A stretch of DNA of 64,000 nt from UBA1845 sp002338715 (GTDB lineage: Bacteria > Planctomycetota > Phycisphaerae > UBA1845), in assembly GCA_035344155.1 (NCBI GenBank), contig DAORAL010000029.1, positions 5,587 to 69,586 on the forward strand, written 5' to 3'. Shown piece by piece: positions 1 through 8,310 of the stretch. Below the pieces are notes generated by a model. It searched no databases. It was not told the DNA's origin and was given only the letters and a program-made list of their open reading frames with translations. Positions within the stretch are counted from its first letter, which is position 1, and the number at the start of each line of letters is the position of its first letter. The position numbers and the translations under genes are program-made.

Positions 1-19
1 TTCAACGGTCACCTGCATG

Positions 20-475
20 TCAGCTGCGAGCCCATGGCGGCGTGCTGGACGGCACCTGTGCCGGTGCAGCAGCCGCGGTTTCCTTCTTCGCGTAACCTTT
101 GATTTCGTTGGTCAGTTCACCGGTGTCGGGACGTTTCTTGAGCCGCACGTCGATGACCAGCGGAATGTTGTGCAACTCGAGGGAGTCTTTCGGCTGCATG
201 ACGCCGACCGCATGGCAGATCGCCGACAGTTCGGCGCGGGCGAGTTTTACGGCGGTGGCGTTCGAGTTCTCCAGATTGAGTCGCGCCCACTGGATGCGAC
301 CCTTGTGATCACCTTCGAGTAGTTGAAAAGTGAGCTGCAAGTATTGACCAGAACCGTTCTTGGTCGGTTTGAATTCCGATTCGGTAATCGCCGCGAGATA
401 CTTGCCCGCGGGAATCGGCTCGAATGCGGCTGCCGGTTCGACCTGTTGCGCGTCAAAACCTTTTAGATTCGCCAT
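20..475 (-). CDS. DUF669-family phage-type protein
   Basis: A 151-aa protein resembling the DUF669 family: small phage and mobile-element proteins that usually sit beside a RecA- or Sak4-like ATPase, as this one does. The recognisable part is about residues 18-110, a beta-rich segment with PIPAGKYLAAI and LQLTFQLLEGDHKGR; the end is Ala/Pro-rich. No catalytic motif is visible. The ATG is preceded by AAGGAG with a 7-nt spacer lying inside the 3' end of the ATPase gene (23-bp overlap), so the two are probably translated together. Family knowledge suggests a role in element DNA recombination or replication; the precise activity is unknown. The stop lies 20 bp from the window edge, so further element genes probably continue beyond it. 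Confidence 0.75.
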   Translation of the reverse strand: MANLKGFDAQQVEPAAAFEPIPAGKYLAAITESEFKPTKNGSGQYLQLTFQLLEGDHKGRIQWARLNLENSNATAVKLARAELSAICHAVGVMQPKDSLELHNIPLVIDVRLKKRPDTGELTNEIKGYAKKETAAAAPAQVPSSTPPWARS

Positions 476-1256
476 TGGATTGCTCCTTGTTTGTTGAGTT
501 TGGATTGGTCATTGCTGTCATCAGCGCGTGCCAAGACAGCGGAAGTTCAGCGGGAAGTGAAAATCGGTTTTTGGCGACGCATGCGGGACTGCCGACGGTA
601 CGCAGGATGCGTTCGCCGCCATCCTTGCCCAGGCCGGCTGCGATCGTGCGGTCCCGGCCAAAACCGGCATCCTCCGTGCGGGTGATGATCTTCCGAGTGG
701 CGAACAAAACTGCGTCGACCCATTCGCTCACTAACGCGTTGGCGTGCTTGTGTAAGCGGGGCGAATAGCGGTCGTAAGCGGGGTGATCAGGATCTTCGAA
801 TCGCTCCACCTTGGCGTGCGCTAGGAGGATCACGCACATGCCGCGCTGAATGCGCAAAGCGTTGAGCAGGTCGAGAATCTTGCGCCAGTAGTCAAGGGCG
901 TGTGTATAGCCCTTAGCGTAGCCGCCATCGACTTTTTCGATCGACGTAACCGCAAACTGGTCGCAAAGTGCGTCCCAAATCAGTCGCTCAAGCCAGTCCA
1001 GGCTGTCGATCACGACGGATTGATATTCGTGCGACTCGGTTAGCAGTGTGCGCAACGCTGCTTCGACCTCGGTGAGCTTCTTTGCTAATGGAAACGACGA
1101 GCAGTCGATCTGATCCAGGCCGTCCTCGGTAGGCACGAAAATCGGTCGCGGTGCCTGCGCGGCGGTTGAAGACTTGCCGACGCCTTCGGATCCGTAGATC
1201 AAAAATCGCGGCGGTGTAGAGCGGGGGCCTTTATGTACGTGTGTTAGCAGGGACAT
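453..1256 (-). CDS. RecA/Sak4-like AAA ATPase of a mobile element
   Basis: A 267-aa ATP-binding protein of the phage nucleotide-binding (AAA_24/Sak4-like) type. Residues 18-30 carry a Walker A motif, GSEGVGKS, after a hydrophobic strand (RFLIY). A Walker B-like strand, YQSVVIDSLDWLE, lies near residue 80, and a sensor-like strand, MCVILLAHAKVE, near 140. Sak4-type proteins are single-strand annealing or recombination ATPases of phages, commonly beside an SSB or DUF669 gene; here DUF669 follows with a 23-bp overlap. The start is supported by GAGGAG about 11 nt upstream. It probably handles element DNA. A different P-loop role cannot be excluded, because only the ATPase fold is visible. Confidence 0.8.
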   Translation of the reverse strand: MSLLTHVHKGPRSTPPRFLIYGSEGVGKSSTAAQAPRPIFVPTEDGLDQIDCSSFPLAKKLTEVEAALRTLLTESHEYQSVVIDSLDWLERLIWDALCDQFAVTSIEKVDGGYAKGYTHALDYWRKILDLLNALRIQRGMCVILLAHAKVERFEDPDHPAYDRYSPRLHKHANALVSEWVDAVLFATRKIITRTEDAGFGRDRTIAAGLGKDGGERILRTVGSPACVAKNRFSLPAELPLSWHALMTAMTNPNSTNKEQSNGESKRF

Positions 1257-1432
1257 CGCGTCTGATGCTCCTCATCGATTGAATCAGTTGATAAGTTGTT
1301 GCTTTGGAAATCAGGCGAATTGCCTTGGCCGCAGCGTATGTTCCTCTACTCATTACTTACGCAATCGTTGGGAACGTTGTCGGAAAACTTTTGCTTTTTC
1401 TGCGCTCACTTTTCCTTGGAGTGGTCATCAGC

Positions 1433-2008
1433 TCATAGGTATTCAGCCAATCCCATCTCTTCGAAATGTTTCCTGATCTCGCAAATGCGCGCCGCCACTT
1501 GGTATCGCGACATGTGCAACATGCGTACGATTTCGAAGCGCGTCATCACCATGAGCAGTGCACAGTAAGCCCGCAGTTCATCTGTCATCTGGTCCATTGC
1601 GAATTCCAGATCGTGGCGAATGTCTGCTAAGTCCTCGTGATGAGTAGGCGTTGGTAATCGGAAGTCGACCGCTGTTTGAAAACTTTCACCTTCAACACCG
1701 TCGAAGCTGACGCATTGCCCCGGATTCCGTTTACGGGCATAGCGCTTCCTCAGTAGAGAGACTGCTGCGCGTCGCATGATCGAATTCAGGAATGTGTTGT
1801 CGCTGCTCTTATTACCGTCAAACTTCGGCCACACTCGAACCACATGAAGCAGGAGGTCGCCTGCGAAGTCGTCGATTTCATTCCGCAGGATCGCTCCGCG
1901 CCGATAAAGTTGACGTGCGGTCCGCAGGGCGATCTCCATCGCCTTGACCCCGTCGAGGACTGGCGTAGTGGATTCCTGGTGTCTCGTGTTCGGGGGCTGT
2001 GAATTCAT
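1433..2008 (-). CDS. Sigma-70-like (ECF-type) regulator of the element
   Basis: A 191-aa protein laid out like a short sigma-70 family member. Residues about 38-95 look like region 2: an acidic helix (EIDDFAGDLLLHVVRVWPKF), then a basic helix rich in Arg/Lys (AAVSLLRKRYARKR). Residues about 140-190 look like a region-4 helix-turn-helix (TRFEIVRMLHMSRYQVAARI). A weakly conserved linker separates them. Its ATG overlaps the stop of the upstream 111-aa gene as ATGA, implying translational coupling. It could direct RNA polymerase to element promoters, or be a sigma-like DNA-binding protein without polymerase activity. The match is by layout and helix pattern, not by a long identical motif. Confidence 0.6.
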   Translation of the reverse strand: MNSQPPNTRHQESTTPVLDGVKAMEIALRTARQLYRRGAILRNEIDDFAGDLLLHVVRVWPKFDGNKSSDNTFLNSIMRRAAVSLLRKRYARKRNPGQCVSFDGVEGESFQTAVDFRLPTPTHHEDLADIRHDLEFAMDQMTDELRAYCALLMVMTRFEIVRMLHMSRYQVAARICEIRKHFEEMGLAEYL

Positions 2009-2340
2009 GCTTTGCCGCCTTCGTGTTTGTGTGTGAACGTTGTGATCAGGCGGAATGGCAGGCCGTGGCGAATTTCGATGGCATCGACAATGCCGTCACC
2101 GATTGCAGCGAATTCGTCGAAAAGCTCACGAATTTCAGACTTTAGGGAGCAGGTTGGTGGGATTGGCCGGTGTGGCGGACTGCCGATTACGCCCAGTTTT
2201 CGCTCACGACGAAACCGAGTTGTGGCATCGAGTATGGGCTCCCCATCGCGCACGACGAGGTTTTCGATACGCCCGAATGCAAGGCGACGCATGGCTTCGA
2301 CGAGCCTCCGTCGGGCTGGTGTTAGATTCTTGCTGATCAC
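2005..2340 (-). CDS. Hypothetical protein coupled to the sigma-like gene
   Basis: A 111-aa protein with no family I recognise. The N-terminus is basic (residues 1-30, LTPARRRLVEAMRRL), and the rest is mixed with no membrane segment or cysteine motif. It starts at GTG with a strong GGAGG 7 nt upstream and ends in an ATGA overlap with the sigma-like gene, so the two form a translational pair. Partners of small sigma factors are often anti-sigma or accessory proteins. That is only a positional guess, because nothing in the sequence shows an anti-sigma fold. Confidence 0.6.
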   Translation of the reverse strand: MISKNLTPARRRLVEAMRRLAFGRIENLVVRDGEPILDATTRFRRERKLGVIGSPPHRPIPPTCSLKSEIRELFDEFAAIGDGIVDAIEIRHGLPFRLITTFTHKHEGGKA

Positions 2341-2524
2341 TGAACTGCCTCCAAAATATGCGTCGCTCAGACAATTTCTGAGCGAGCAACGAAGGCAGCA
2401 TTGGAACTAAGAACGGAAGGGGGTTGCAGGTCACTTCGACTGGGAGAACGGTCAGTTTTGGGGTGAAATGGCCGCTTAACGAGAGGTGTAGCGGGCGAGT
2501 TGGAAACTTCGAAAAAATCTCCGG

Positions 2525-3706
2525 TCAGTTCTTATCGCTGGGCGGACTTAGCGCCCGAATGGCCACCTTGTGAGGGTTCAGACGGTAGCCCTCCTTCGCC
2601 GTGTTCGGAGAGACTTGGATCACGCTGTTGCTTTCGGTCGCGATGCCGGCACCACGTAGACGTTTTTCGATATTTTTCTGAAGGCGGTTAATTGTGCGAC
2701 GCACTATGTCCGCATCGAGGGCATCGTTAGGGTCTTCAGCGACTTGGATTTCGTCTGCGATGTCGCCCGGGGTCAGACAGCGGTAGTCGTCTCGTGGCAA
2801 GCCTGCCAGCATGTCGTCAATGAACGTTCTTACCAATTGGAGCAGAACCGTGCGTGCCGCCTTCGCTTGGGCGGCTACGACTTCAATCCCGTTGATGCTT
2901 GCTGTCCTATTGCCGATTTCGAGGACAAACAGATGCACCGAAACCTCGTACGGAGCATCGATCACTTCGGGTCGGTGGGCTCCCTTGGAGTAAACCGGCG
3001 TGGCCATCGCGGGCAGTTCCCGCGGCTCCTGATTTGTGGCGAGCGATTGAACTGACGCCACCAAATCAATTTGTCGTCCAACCATGTCAGCAAGCGATAC
3101 CTTGCTAATCCACGCGATATTGGCAAATCGGGCCACTGCACGCGAGTTCACGAAGACGTAGCAAGTTGGGTTTGTCTGGGCCCATTGCGCGGACATTAGC
3201 TGTTGGCGATCACAAAAGTCCGCGATGCAGACGTGCACTCCTGCTAAGCCATTCTCGATCCGCCACGCGAAGGGAACACCGTCGACGGGTTTGAATTTTG
3301 CATCAAATTGCCTCAAGGCATCGCCAACATATTTGCCGACGGCGTCATCGATCACCTTGACTCTAAGCACGTCAAATGTTCGTTTCCGGCTCCGCTCGGG
3401 ATACATCAGCCGGCTGCAATCCGGACAGCGGTAGTCATTGTCGTTTTCGTCTAGGTGGTCTGACAGGAAGACCCTGCCGGTACAAGTCCGATTCGAGCGG
3501 GGGAAGTCTAGGTCCTCGGTCAGAGCGCAGCGTACATAGCTGCGGCGATCGAACGTGATCAGCCCCAGTTTTCGTAGTTTGTCGGCGGCCTCAATCAACT
3601 CCTCGGTGACCGGCTCGATGCCAGCCTTACTTTGTAGCAGCAGCGACAGTTGATCAACCACGGGATTTCTTGTGGCGCTTCTCGGTCGAGAGGACGCGGA
3701 TACCAT
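2525..3706 (-). CDS. Unknown cysteine-motif protein, second gene of a two-gene module
   Basis: A 393-aa protein I do not recognise. Residues about 50-115 contain spaced cysteines ending in CPDCSRLMYPERSR, consistent with a zinc ribbon. A middle section (about 150-215) alternates strands and helices with several further Cys. The C-terminal third has a long helix (VVAAQAKAARTVLLQLV) and a basic helix (NRLQKNIEKRLRG) that may bind nucleic acid. I chose the ATG at 3706, which has AGGA about 9 nt upstream; a GTG at 3748 would extend it. Either way the start lies inside the upstream 427-aa gene, overlapping it by at least 53 bp, so the two are likely made together. Function is unknown; a defence or element-maintenance role is possible but unproven. 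Confidence 0.6.
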   Translation of the reverse strand: MVSASSRPRSATRNPVVDQLSLLLQSKAGIEPVTEELIEAADKLRKLGLITFDRRSYVRCALTEDLDFPRSNRTCTGRVFLSDHLDENDNDYRCPDCSRLMYPERSRKRTFDVLRVKVIDDAVGKYVGDALRQFDAKFKPVDGVPFAWRIENGLAGVHVCIADFCDRQQLMSAQWAQTNPTCYVFVNSRAVARFANIAWISKVSLADMVGRQIDLVASVQSLATNQEPRELPAMATPVYSKGAHRPEVIDAPYEVSVHLFVLEIGNRTASINGIEVVAAQAKAARTVLLQLVRTFIDDMLAGLPRDDYRCLTPGDIADEIQVAEDPNDALDADIVRRTINRLQKNIEKRLRGAGIATESNSVIQVSPNTAKEGYRLNPHKVAIRALSPPSDKN

Positions 3707-4937
3707 AAGGTTCTTTCCTAACTTTGGTTTCGAATGCATCTCGTTCACGCCTATTTAGCGTCTTGTCGGTGTAACGAACACAGTAACCCTCGGGCGCATC
3801 GGGAACGGCTTCGAAGGTCAAATTCACACGCTTGCCGCAGAAGAGAACTTTGATTGCCTTTACGAGATCCAAGTCAGCTAGAATAGCGCCAATGACTTTC
3901 TCAAAGTGACGAACCGACTCGGCAACCGACTCATCACCTTCGCTGCTAATCTTGAGTACCGGTGCTCCGTCAAGGGGAGAGTTTTTCACATGCACCTCAA
4001 CCAGCTTTAGAAAGTCGATTTGATCGTGCTTCAGAAGGTCGAAGAATTTCTCGATCAGAGCCTTGGGAGTGACATCGACTTCGTTTTCGTACTCGCAATC
4101 AGTGCCGAAGTAGTCGGACGCAATTCGATTGGCGAGTTCCAGCGGCACGGACATAGAATGCGACGAAATGTCAACGCGTTTCCCGTTGTTGCGGAAGTCA
4201 AGGATGATCCATTCGGGTTTAAATCCATGCACTGCGCGACTGGACCGTAACAACATCGATCGCCGTTCTTCCCTTCGGATGAAAGCGACCGGATGATCGG
4301 TGTCGGGCACGATGTCCATAAATTCACTTGCGCGTCCGTCGTTCTTCTGTTCGTCGAATTGCGCGAGTAAGCGCCTAAGAAGAGTGGATGTCAGAAACTC
4401 CTTGAACGACTTCTTCGGTTGGCGGGCTTGTCCCTTGAGCTTCATCCTGGCAAAGCCGGAAGAATGTACTTTCTCAAGGTGGTAGACGGTTTTGAGGTGC
4501 TCCGGGTCCTTGTGATACAACGCAATCAGTAACGCGAGCGTGTCGAAATTGTCGCCGGAACGGCACCCATCGTAGGTTAATTTGGGTAGAACGGTGGCCG
4601 CGTAGTCGGATACGACGAAGCGCGAACGACGGTAGGCGAAGCGTGCGACGAGGTAATAGGGCGTCAGGCGGCCGTTGCAGGCGAGGAGCGACTCACGCTG
4701 TCGAGTGGGCTTGGAGCCTGAGGCGACACCCAAGTATTCACACAAGAAGTGAAGTTGGCGTTTGTTTAGGCCACTTAACCAACGCCGCACGATTTGCGGT
4801 TCCGCAGCAGATTGCAGCCACGGATCGATGCACATCTGAAGGTGGTTTTCCCAGAAGTCGCGGGCGATTCCGTTTGAGTTGTCCGATTGGGGTTGTGAAA
4901 GTAAACCTGATTCCTTCCTACCATTTGACTTGACCAT
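3654..4937 (-). CDS. Unknown 427-aa protein, first gene of a two-gene module
   Basis: A 427-aa protein I do not recognise. Residues about 45-75 (SGLNKRQLHFLCEYLGV) resemble a short SAP- or HTH-like helical pair. A basic middle region (FARMKLKGQARQPKKSFKEF) precedes an alpha/beta segment that includes WIILDFRNNGKRVDI. The C-terminal half repeats helix-strand units and ends in a basic tail (EKRHKKSRG). No membrane segment or Walker motif is visible. The ATG is supported by GGAGG with a 5-nt spacer. Its 3' end overlaps the next gene by 53 bp or more in another frame. It lies inside the recombinase-bearing element, separated from the recombinase module by 227 bp, so it is probably cargo. Confidence 0.6.
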   Translation of the reverse strand: MVKSNGRKESGLLSQPQSDNSNGIARDFWENHLQMCIDPWLQSAAEPQIVRRWLSGLNKRQLHFLCEYLGVASGSKPTRQRESLLACNGRLTPYYLVARFAYRRSRFVVSDYAATVLPKLTYDGCRSGDNFDTLALLIALYHKDPEHLKTVYHLEKVHSSGFARMKLKGQARQPKKSFKEFLTSTLLRRLLAQFDEQKNDGRASEFMDIVPDTDHPVAFIRREERRSMLLRSSRAVHGFKPEWIILDFRNNGKRVDISSHSMSVPLELANRIASDYFGTDCEYENEVDVTPKALIEKFFDLLKHDQIDFLKLVEVHVKNSPLDGAPVLKISSEGDESVAESVRHFEKVIGAILADLDLVKAIKVLFCGKRVNLTFEAVPDAPEGYCVRYTDKTLNRRERDAFETKVRKEPYGIRVLSTEKRHKKSRG

Positions 4938-5164
4938 GGTGGCCTCCGTTCCCTGGCCACGCTACGACCAGCTGGATCAAGAAAGTACCAAGCGATCCTT
5001 CGCTACCTATCTTATCTCCCAAGCAAATACTGTGCCATACGAGATCCCGTTCGACCAAAATGCCGTAACAGCTTTGTCTCACGAACTTTATGCATCGTTG
5101 GCGTGGCGATTGGTCTGGGCGTTGCCGCTGGGTGGCTACTGTCACCCTGTCGAATTGGCAGTAG

Positions 5165-5566
5165 CTACGAAATGACCTGCCACGCCTTCCGCTGTTCGCG
5201 CCAATCGGGAATCACAGCTATAGGCCGAATGTCGCGCTCGGCGATTGGATCGCGCCCGCTGGTGGTGGGAGGAAGATGTAGGATTGCCTCCTGAATGCTG
5301 GGGGCAAGATTCAGAAGGTTCATGATCTGTGAAATTCTCGCCCGTGTCACATGACCCAGCCGGGCGATGTCGGCATAGTCGTTGACCTCGCCGCTTCGGA
5401 TAAGTTCGTCGCAGCGAATTGCAATGGCCATCAATCGCGAAATCCGAGGCACACGACCTGGGGACAGATCGGCGGTTTGGGGCTCTTCGCCGTGTCGAAT
5501 CTGGCGTCGTCCGCGGCGCGTGCGACGTTCGTGGATTGAGAAATCAATTGTGAATTCCCCGCTCAT
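5165..5566 (-). CDS. HTH (ParB/KorB-like) recombinase-associated protein
   Basis: A 133-aa DNA-binding protein of a type often found directly after large serine recombinases. After a basic arm (ERRTRRGRRQIRHG), residues about 40-95 carry helices that include a helix-turn-helix, YADIARLGHVTRARISQI, followed by MNLLNLAPSIQEAIL, similar to the KorB/ParB HTH. The C-terminus has the family-like DPIAERDIRPIA. The ATG overlaps the recombinase stop as ATGA and has GGGAG 6 nt upstream, so it is the last member of the recombinase module. It probably helps recombination directionality or regulates the module; neither is shown by sequence alone. Confidence 0.75.
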   Translation of the reverse strand: MSGEFTIDFSIHERRTRRGRRQIRHGEEPQTADLSPGRVPRISRLMAIAIRCDELIRSGEVNDYADIARLGHVTRARISQIMNLLNLAPSIQEAILHLPPTTSGRDPIAERDIRPIAVIPDWREQRKAWQVIS

Positions 5567-7131
5567 GATGCACTCCCAACCGTCTCGATGCCATTCGCAT
5601 GGAACGTGATCGCCACTTTCGCCGCGCCGCCATCGTAGTCGACGCGTTTGATTAGCAACCGTAGAGCGCGAGTCTGCTCACGCGGGCTGAGCGAATCCCA
5701 TATCGAGTCGAATTCGTCCAGCGCTGCATCAACCTCCGATTTCGAAATCGAGTCGTTCTCGGCGTCGCTGATCTGACTGCGCAAGTCCTCCAGTCGTGCC
5801 TCAGCCGACGCAAGCTGCTCGTGCAAGTCCGCGAGTCGCACCGCCGTGTTGCTATCGTCGCCGGCAGACTTTGCCGCGCTTTTGATCTCCGTTTGAAGTT
5901 GACGTATCTCACGACGAACAATCCCGGTTTCGCCCTCCAGGGCAGTAATCTGCTCTGCGCCTGCATTGCGGATCTGATCAAGCACCATCGATCGCAGCGA
6001 CGGGTCCTTTCCCAGCGTGCGAATCTGCTCGACGACAAACTGCTCGATCTCTTCTGCTGGGACGGATTTCGAAGGGCATACGTCCCATCCACGTTTCGAC
6101 GCGGTGTAACAGGTGTAGTAGCGATACCGGCGATTGCCTTGGCCGTTCGTGAACGTGTGGCCCATCGCCAGCCCGCAAGGTCGGCAAAATAGCAAACCCT
6201 TGAGCAGTGCGCCGAACTTGTTGCGAATGTGCGAGCCGCCGTTGCGCCCATTCATCCGTAGCATTTTTTGCGCCTTCTGCCATACGTCGTCGTCGACAAG
6301 CGCTTGGTGCTCTCCATCATGCAGTTCGTCCTTGTATCGCACTTTGCCCACATACAGGGCATTGGTAATCAACTTGTACAGGTTGCTCTTGTCGTATGGC
6401 TTGCCGCCCATCTGCCGCCCTTTGCGTGTCGTCCACTGCTTCGTGGTCCAACCGCGCTTGGCAAGTTCCCGGGTAACCTGCACCAGTGATTGCTTTTCCA
6501 GATAGAGTTCGTAAATCGCTTGCACCTGCTTCGATTCGACCTCATTCACCACAAGCTTCGAAGCGCCCGGGCCGCCGTCGAGATCGTACCCGAGCATCGG
6601 CTTACCGCCGGACCATTTGCCTTTGCGCCGGGCCGCAGCAATCTTGTCGCGTGTGCGCTCGCTGATTATTTCTCGCTCGAACTGTGCAAAAGAAAGGAGG
6701 ACATTGAGGATCAGGCGACCCATCGAATTGGCGGTATTGAAATGCTGGGTTACTGATACGAATGCGACGCGCTGGCGCTCGATAATCTCCATCATGCGGG
6801 CAAAGTCCATCAGCGAGCGGCTGATCCGATCGACTTTGTAGACCGCGACACAATCGACCTTGCCCGCTTCGATGTCGGCGAGCAATCGCTTGAGCGCTGG
6901 TCGGTCCATGTTGCCACCGGTGAAACCGCCATCGTCGTAGCGATCCGGCAGGCAAACCCAGCCCTCGGATTTCTGGCTGGCGATGTACGATTCCGCCGCT
7001 TCGCGTTGGGCATCGAGCGAATTGAACTCCCGGTCAAGTCCCTCGTCCGTGCTCTTTCGCGTATAGATGGCGCAGCGCACCGGTTCGATCGGTGCTCTGC
7101 CGTTCCCGCTGGATTTGCCGTTACGCTTCAT
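5563..7131 (-). CDS. Large serine recombinase (site-specific integrase)
   Basis: A 522-aa recombinase of the resolvase/invertase family. Residues about 17-165 are the catalytic resolvase domain with the nucleophile Ser27 in YTRKSTDEG, plus YKVDRISRSL and FERE motifs. About 170-300 is the recombinase DNA-binding domain. About 315-365 is a zinc ribbon (CRPCG ... CYTASKRGWDVC). About 400-480 is a coiled coil typical of large serine integrases. The start at 7131 makes an ATGA overlap with the DUF2924 stop; an upstream ATG at 7188 would lie inside that gene. It should cut and rejoin attachment sites to insert or excise the element. All catalytic landmarks are present, so it is likely active. Confidence 0.95.
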   Translation of the reverse strand: MKRNGKSSGNGRAPIEPVRCAIYTRKSTDEGLDREFNSLDAQREAAESYIASQKSEGWVCLPDRYDDGGFTGGNMDRPALKRLLADIEAGKVDCVAVYKVDRISRSLMDFARMMEIIERQRVAFVSVTQHFNTANSMGRLILNVLLSFAQFEREIISERTRDKIAAARRKGKWSGGKPMLGYDLDGGPGASKLVVNEVESKQVQAIYELYLEKQSLVQVTRELAKRGWTTKQWTTRKGRQMGGKPYDKSNLYKLITNALYVGKVRYKDELHDGEHQALVDDDVWQKAQKMLRMNGRNGGSHIRNKFGALLKGLLFCRPCGLAMGHTFTNGQGNRRYRYYTCYTASKRGWDVCPSKSVPAEEIEQFVVEQIRTLGKDPSLRSMVLDQIRNAGAEQITALEGETGIVRREIRQLQTEIKSAAKSAGDDSNTAVRLADLHEQLASAEARLEDLRSQISDAENDSISKSEVDAALDEFDSIWDSLSPREQTRALRLLIKRVDYDGGAAKVAITFHANGIETVGSAS

Positions 7132-7634
7132 GCCGTCTTCGTCTCCTTGGTCGGTTTTGTGATCCCGAAAAACAGGTATCCGTTCCAATGGCTGCCGGTC
7201 ACCTTGCCGGCGACCGCGGAGAGCGAGCGATAGATCTCGCCGTCGAACTCAAAACCCTTATGCAGGACGCGCACCTGGATGGTTTGCCCCTTGTACTCGC
7301 GCGTCAGCAATGTGCCGGGCATGGGTAAACGGTCGTCAGCGGCAACGCGAAACGGGGCCTCGGTAATAACGGTGGGGGCGTCGTCGTCGACTGGCTTCGT
7401 TGGCGGACGGATACGCAGGTCGGCGTCACGGGCCAGTTCGGCCGCCCGACGTCGAGCGCGTTCGGACAGGCCGCCTTCGTCAAGCGCCTGCATCCGCCAA
7501 ATAATGCGCTTGACGAGGAACTGCTTGTTGTTCGACCGCGTGGGTTCGCCGAACACCTCGGCGTACCGTTCCCGAAGCACGGGGATGGTCATTCCCCGCA
7601 GCGATTTCAATTTGCTAGCGACATCAATGGCCAT
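7128..7634 (-). CDS. DUF2924 protein of the recombinase module
   Basis: A 168-aa DUF2924 protein, a family found next to serine recombinases in proteobacterial and planctomycete elements. The N-terminal helices (about 8-60) include LRERYAEVFGEPTRSNNKQFLVKR-like basic residues. The C-terminal part (about 105-160) has LTREYKGQTIQVRV and GKVTGSHWNGYLFFG, which mark the family. AGGAGG lies 8 nt before the ATG; the stop overlaps the recombinase ATG as ATGA. It is therefore co-translated with the recombinase and probably assists it. No enzymatic residues are evident, and the biochemical role is not known. Confidence 0.88.
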   Translation of the reverse strand: MAIDVASKLKSLRGMTIPVLRERYAEVFGEPTRSNNKQFLVKRIIWRMQALDEGGLSERARRRAAELARDADLRIRPPTKPVDDDAPTVITEAPFRVAADDRLPMPGTLLTREYKGQTIQVRVLHKGFEFDGEIYRSLSAVAGKVTGSHWNGYLFFGITKPTKETKTA

Positions 7635-7637
7635 GGT

Positions 7638-7877
7638 TCAATCCTCCTGAATCTCTGGTTGACACTGGCCATCAGGGCGAGAGGGTGAGTGGAACTCAAG
7701 GCCATTCTGGGAGGATTTCCGCTCGTTTGGGGAGATTTCCGAGGCGTCGAACGCAGAGTCCGGTGCCACCGGAGTATTTGTTCGGCTCCGCCGGATTCCA
7801 CTGGCGAGGATGGCGCTTAGTTCGCGCAGTCGCTGATGTGGGGTGAGGTTGGTCGGATCGATTGACTCTTGGCGCAT
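7638..7877 (-). CDS. Small first ORF of the recombinase module
   Basis: A 79-aa protein. Its N-terminal segment, IDPTNLTPHQRLRELSAILA, followed by SGIRRSR, matches the short LTPxxRLxELAxILAxG-type ORF commonly found at the head of this kind of recombinase module. The rest is Ser/Pro-rich and probably disordered. The ATG at 7877 has GGAG about 10 nt upstream; a longer reading from 7982 would add a basic stretch with no family likeness. The stop lies 3 bp before the DUF2924 ATG. No function is known. Its position suggests it is the first gene transcribed from the element's right edge. Confidence 0.65.
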   Translation of the reverse strand: MRQESIDPTNLTPHQRLRELSAILASGIRRSRTNTPVAPDSAFDASEISPNERKSSQNGLEFHSPSRPDGQCQPEIQED

Positions 7878-8016
7878 GGGCGTGGTTCTCCGCAAAGTCC
7901 GCGACGCAATTGCGTTCGGGTACGGCCCACGCCGACGTGCGCCTTGCGCTCGGTCGGTCGTCTGGCTGGTTGTTCTTCTCACCGCGCGTGCTACGCGGTC
8001 GTCTACCTTGTATATA

Positions 8017-8033
8017 CGCGAACGAATTTCGCG
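8017..8033. promoter_or_regulatory. Possible operator palindrome upstream of the recombinase module
   Basis: CGCGAA and TTCGCG form a perfect 6-bp inverted repeat around a 5-nt centre, just downstream of a weak promoter-like pair on the minus strand. The HTH protein encoded after the recombinase is a candidate binder. This is inferred from symmetry and position only. Confidence 0.3.
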
Positions 8034-8275
8034 TTGTCGTGATAATGCGAATAAAACCGTGCGCTAACAAATCGGCACTGTTAAGCGCGAGAGGGAGAGA
8101 GTCAGAGAGTTTCTCGCGAAGGTGCGGTTGCAACCGATACGTTTGGCTAGGGGCATGCGATCGGCGGGAAGAAAACCGAGAGCGCAGGCGATTTCCGTGA
8201 TGCGCGCAAACGGTTTGTTTTCTAGCGGGTTGTGGAGATTCCGGTCGGAGGCCATTCCGGCCCCAACCAGTAAAC

Positions 8276-8306
8276 AAAAAAAGCCCGCGAAACTCGCTCG
8301 CGGGCT
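8276..8306 (-). terminator. Intrinsic terminator after tRNA-Asn
   Basis: Reading on the minus strand, a 9-bp stem (AGCCCGCGA paired with TCGCGGGCT) with a 7-nt loop is followed at once by seven T residues. It sits 5 nt past the tRNA-Asn 3' end, and no gene separates them. It should end the tRNA transcript before the mobile element. Confidence 0.85.
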
Positions 8307-8310
8307 GGAT

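Larger units (their letters stand above)
7878..8310. other. Non-coding right edge of the mobile element
   Basis: No convincing gene is present. The stretch should hold the promoter of the recombinase module and probably an attachment site, since it separates the element's first gene from the tRNA-Asn 3' end. On the minus strand TTGTTA, 17 nt and CATTAT (about 8040-8070) could be a weak promoter. A perfect 6-bp inverted repeat with a 5-nt spacer (CGCGAA/TTCGCG) occupies 8017-8033 and could be an operator. The exact recombination core cannot be assigned without the other end of the element. Confidence 0.4.

Noticed and set aside
7638..7982. Longer start for the small recombinase-module ORF
   Set aside because: The extra 35 residues are Arg-rich and unlike the family; the ATG at 7877 gives the expected N-terminus.
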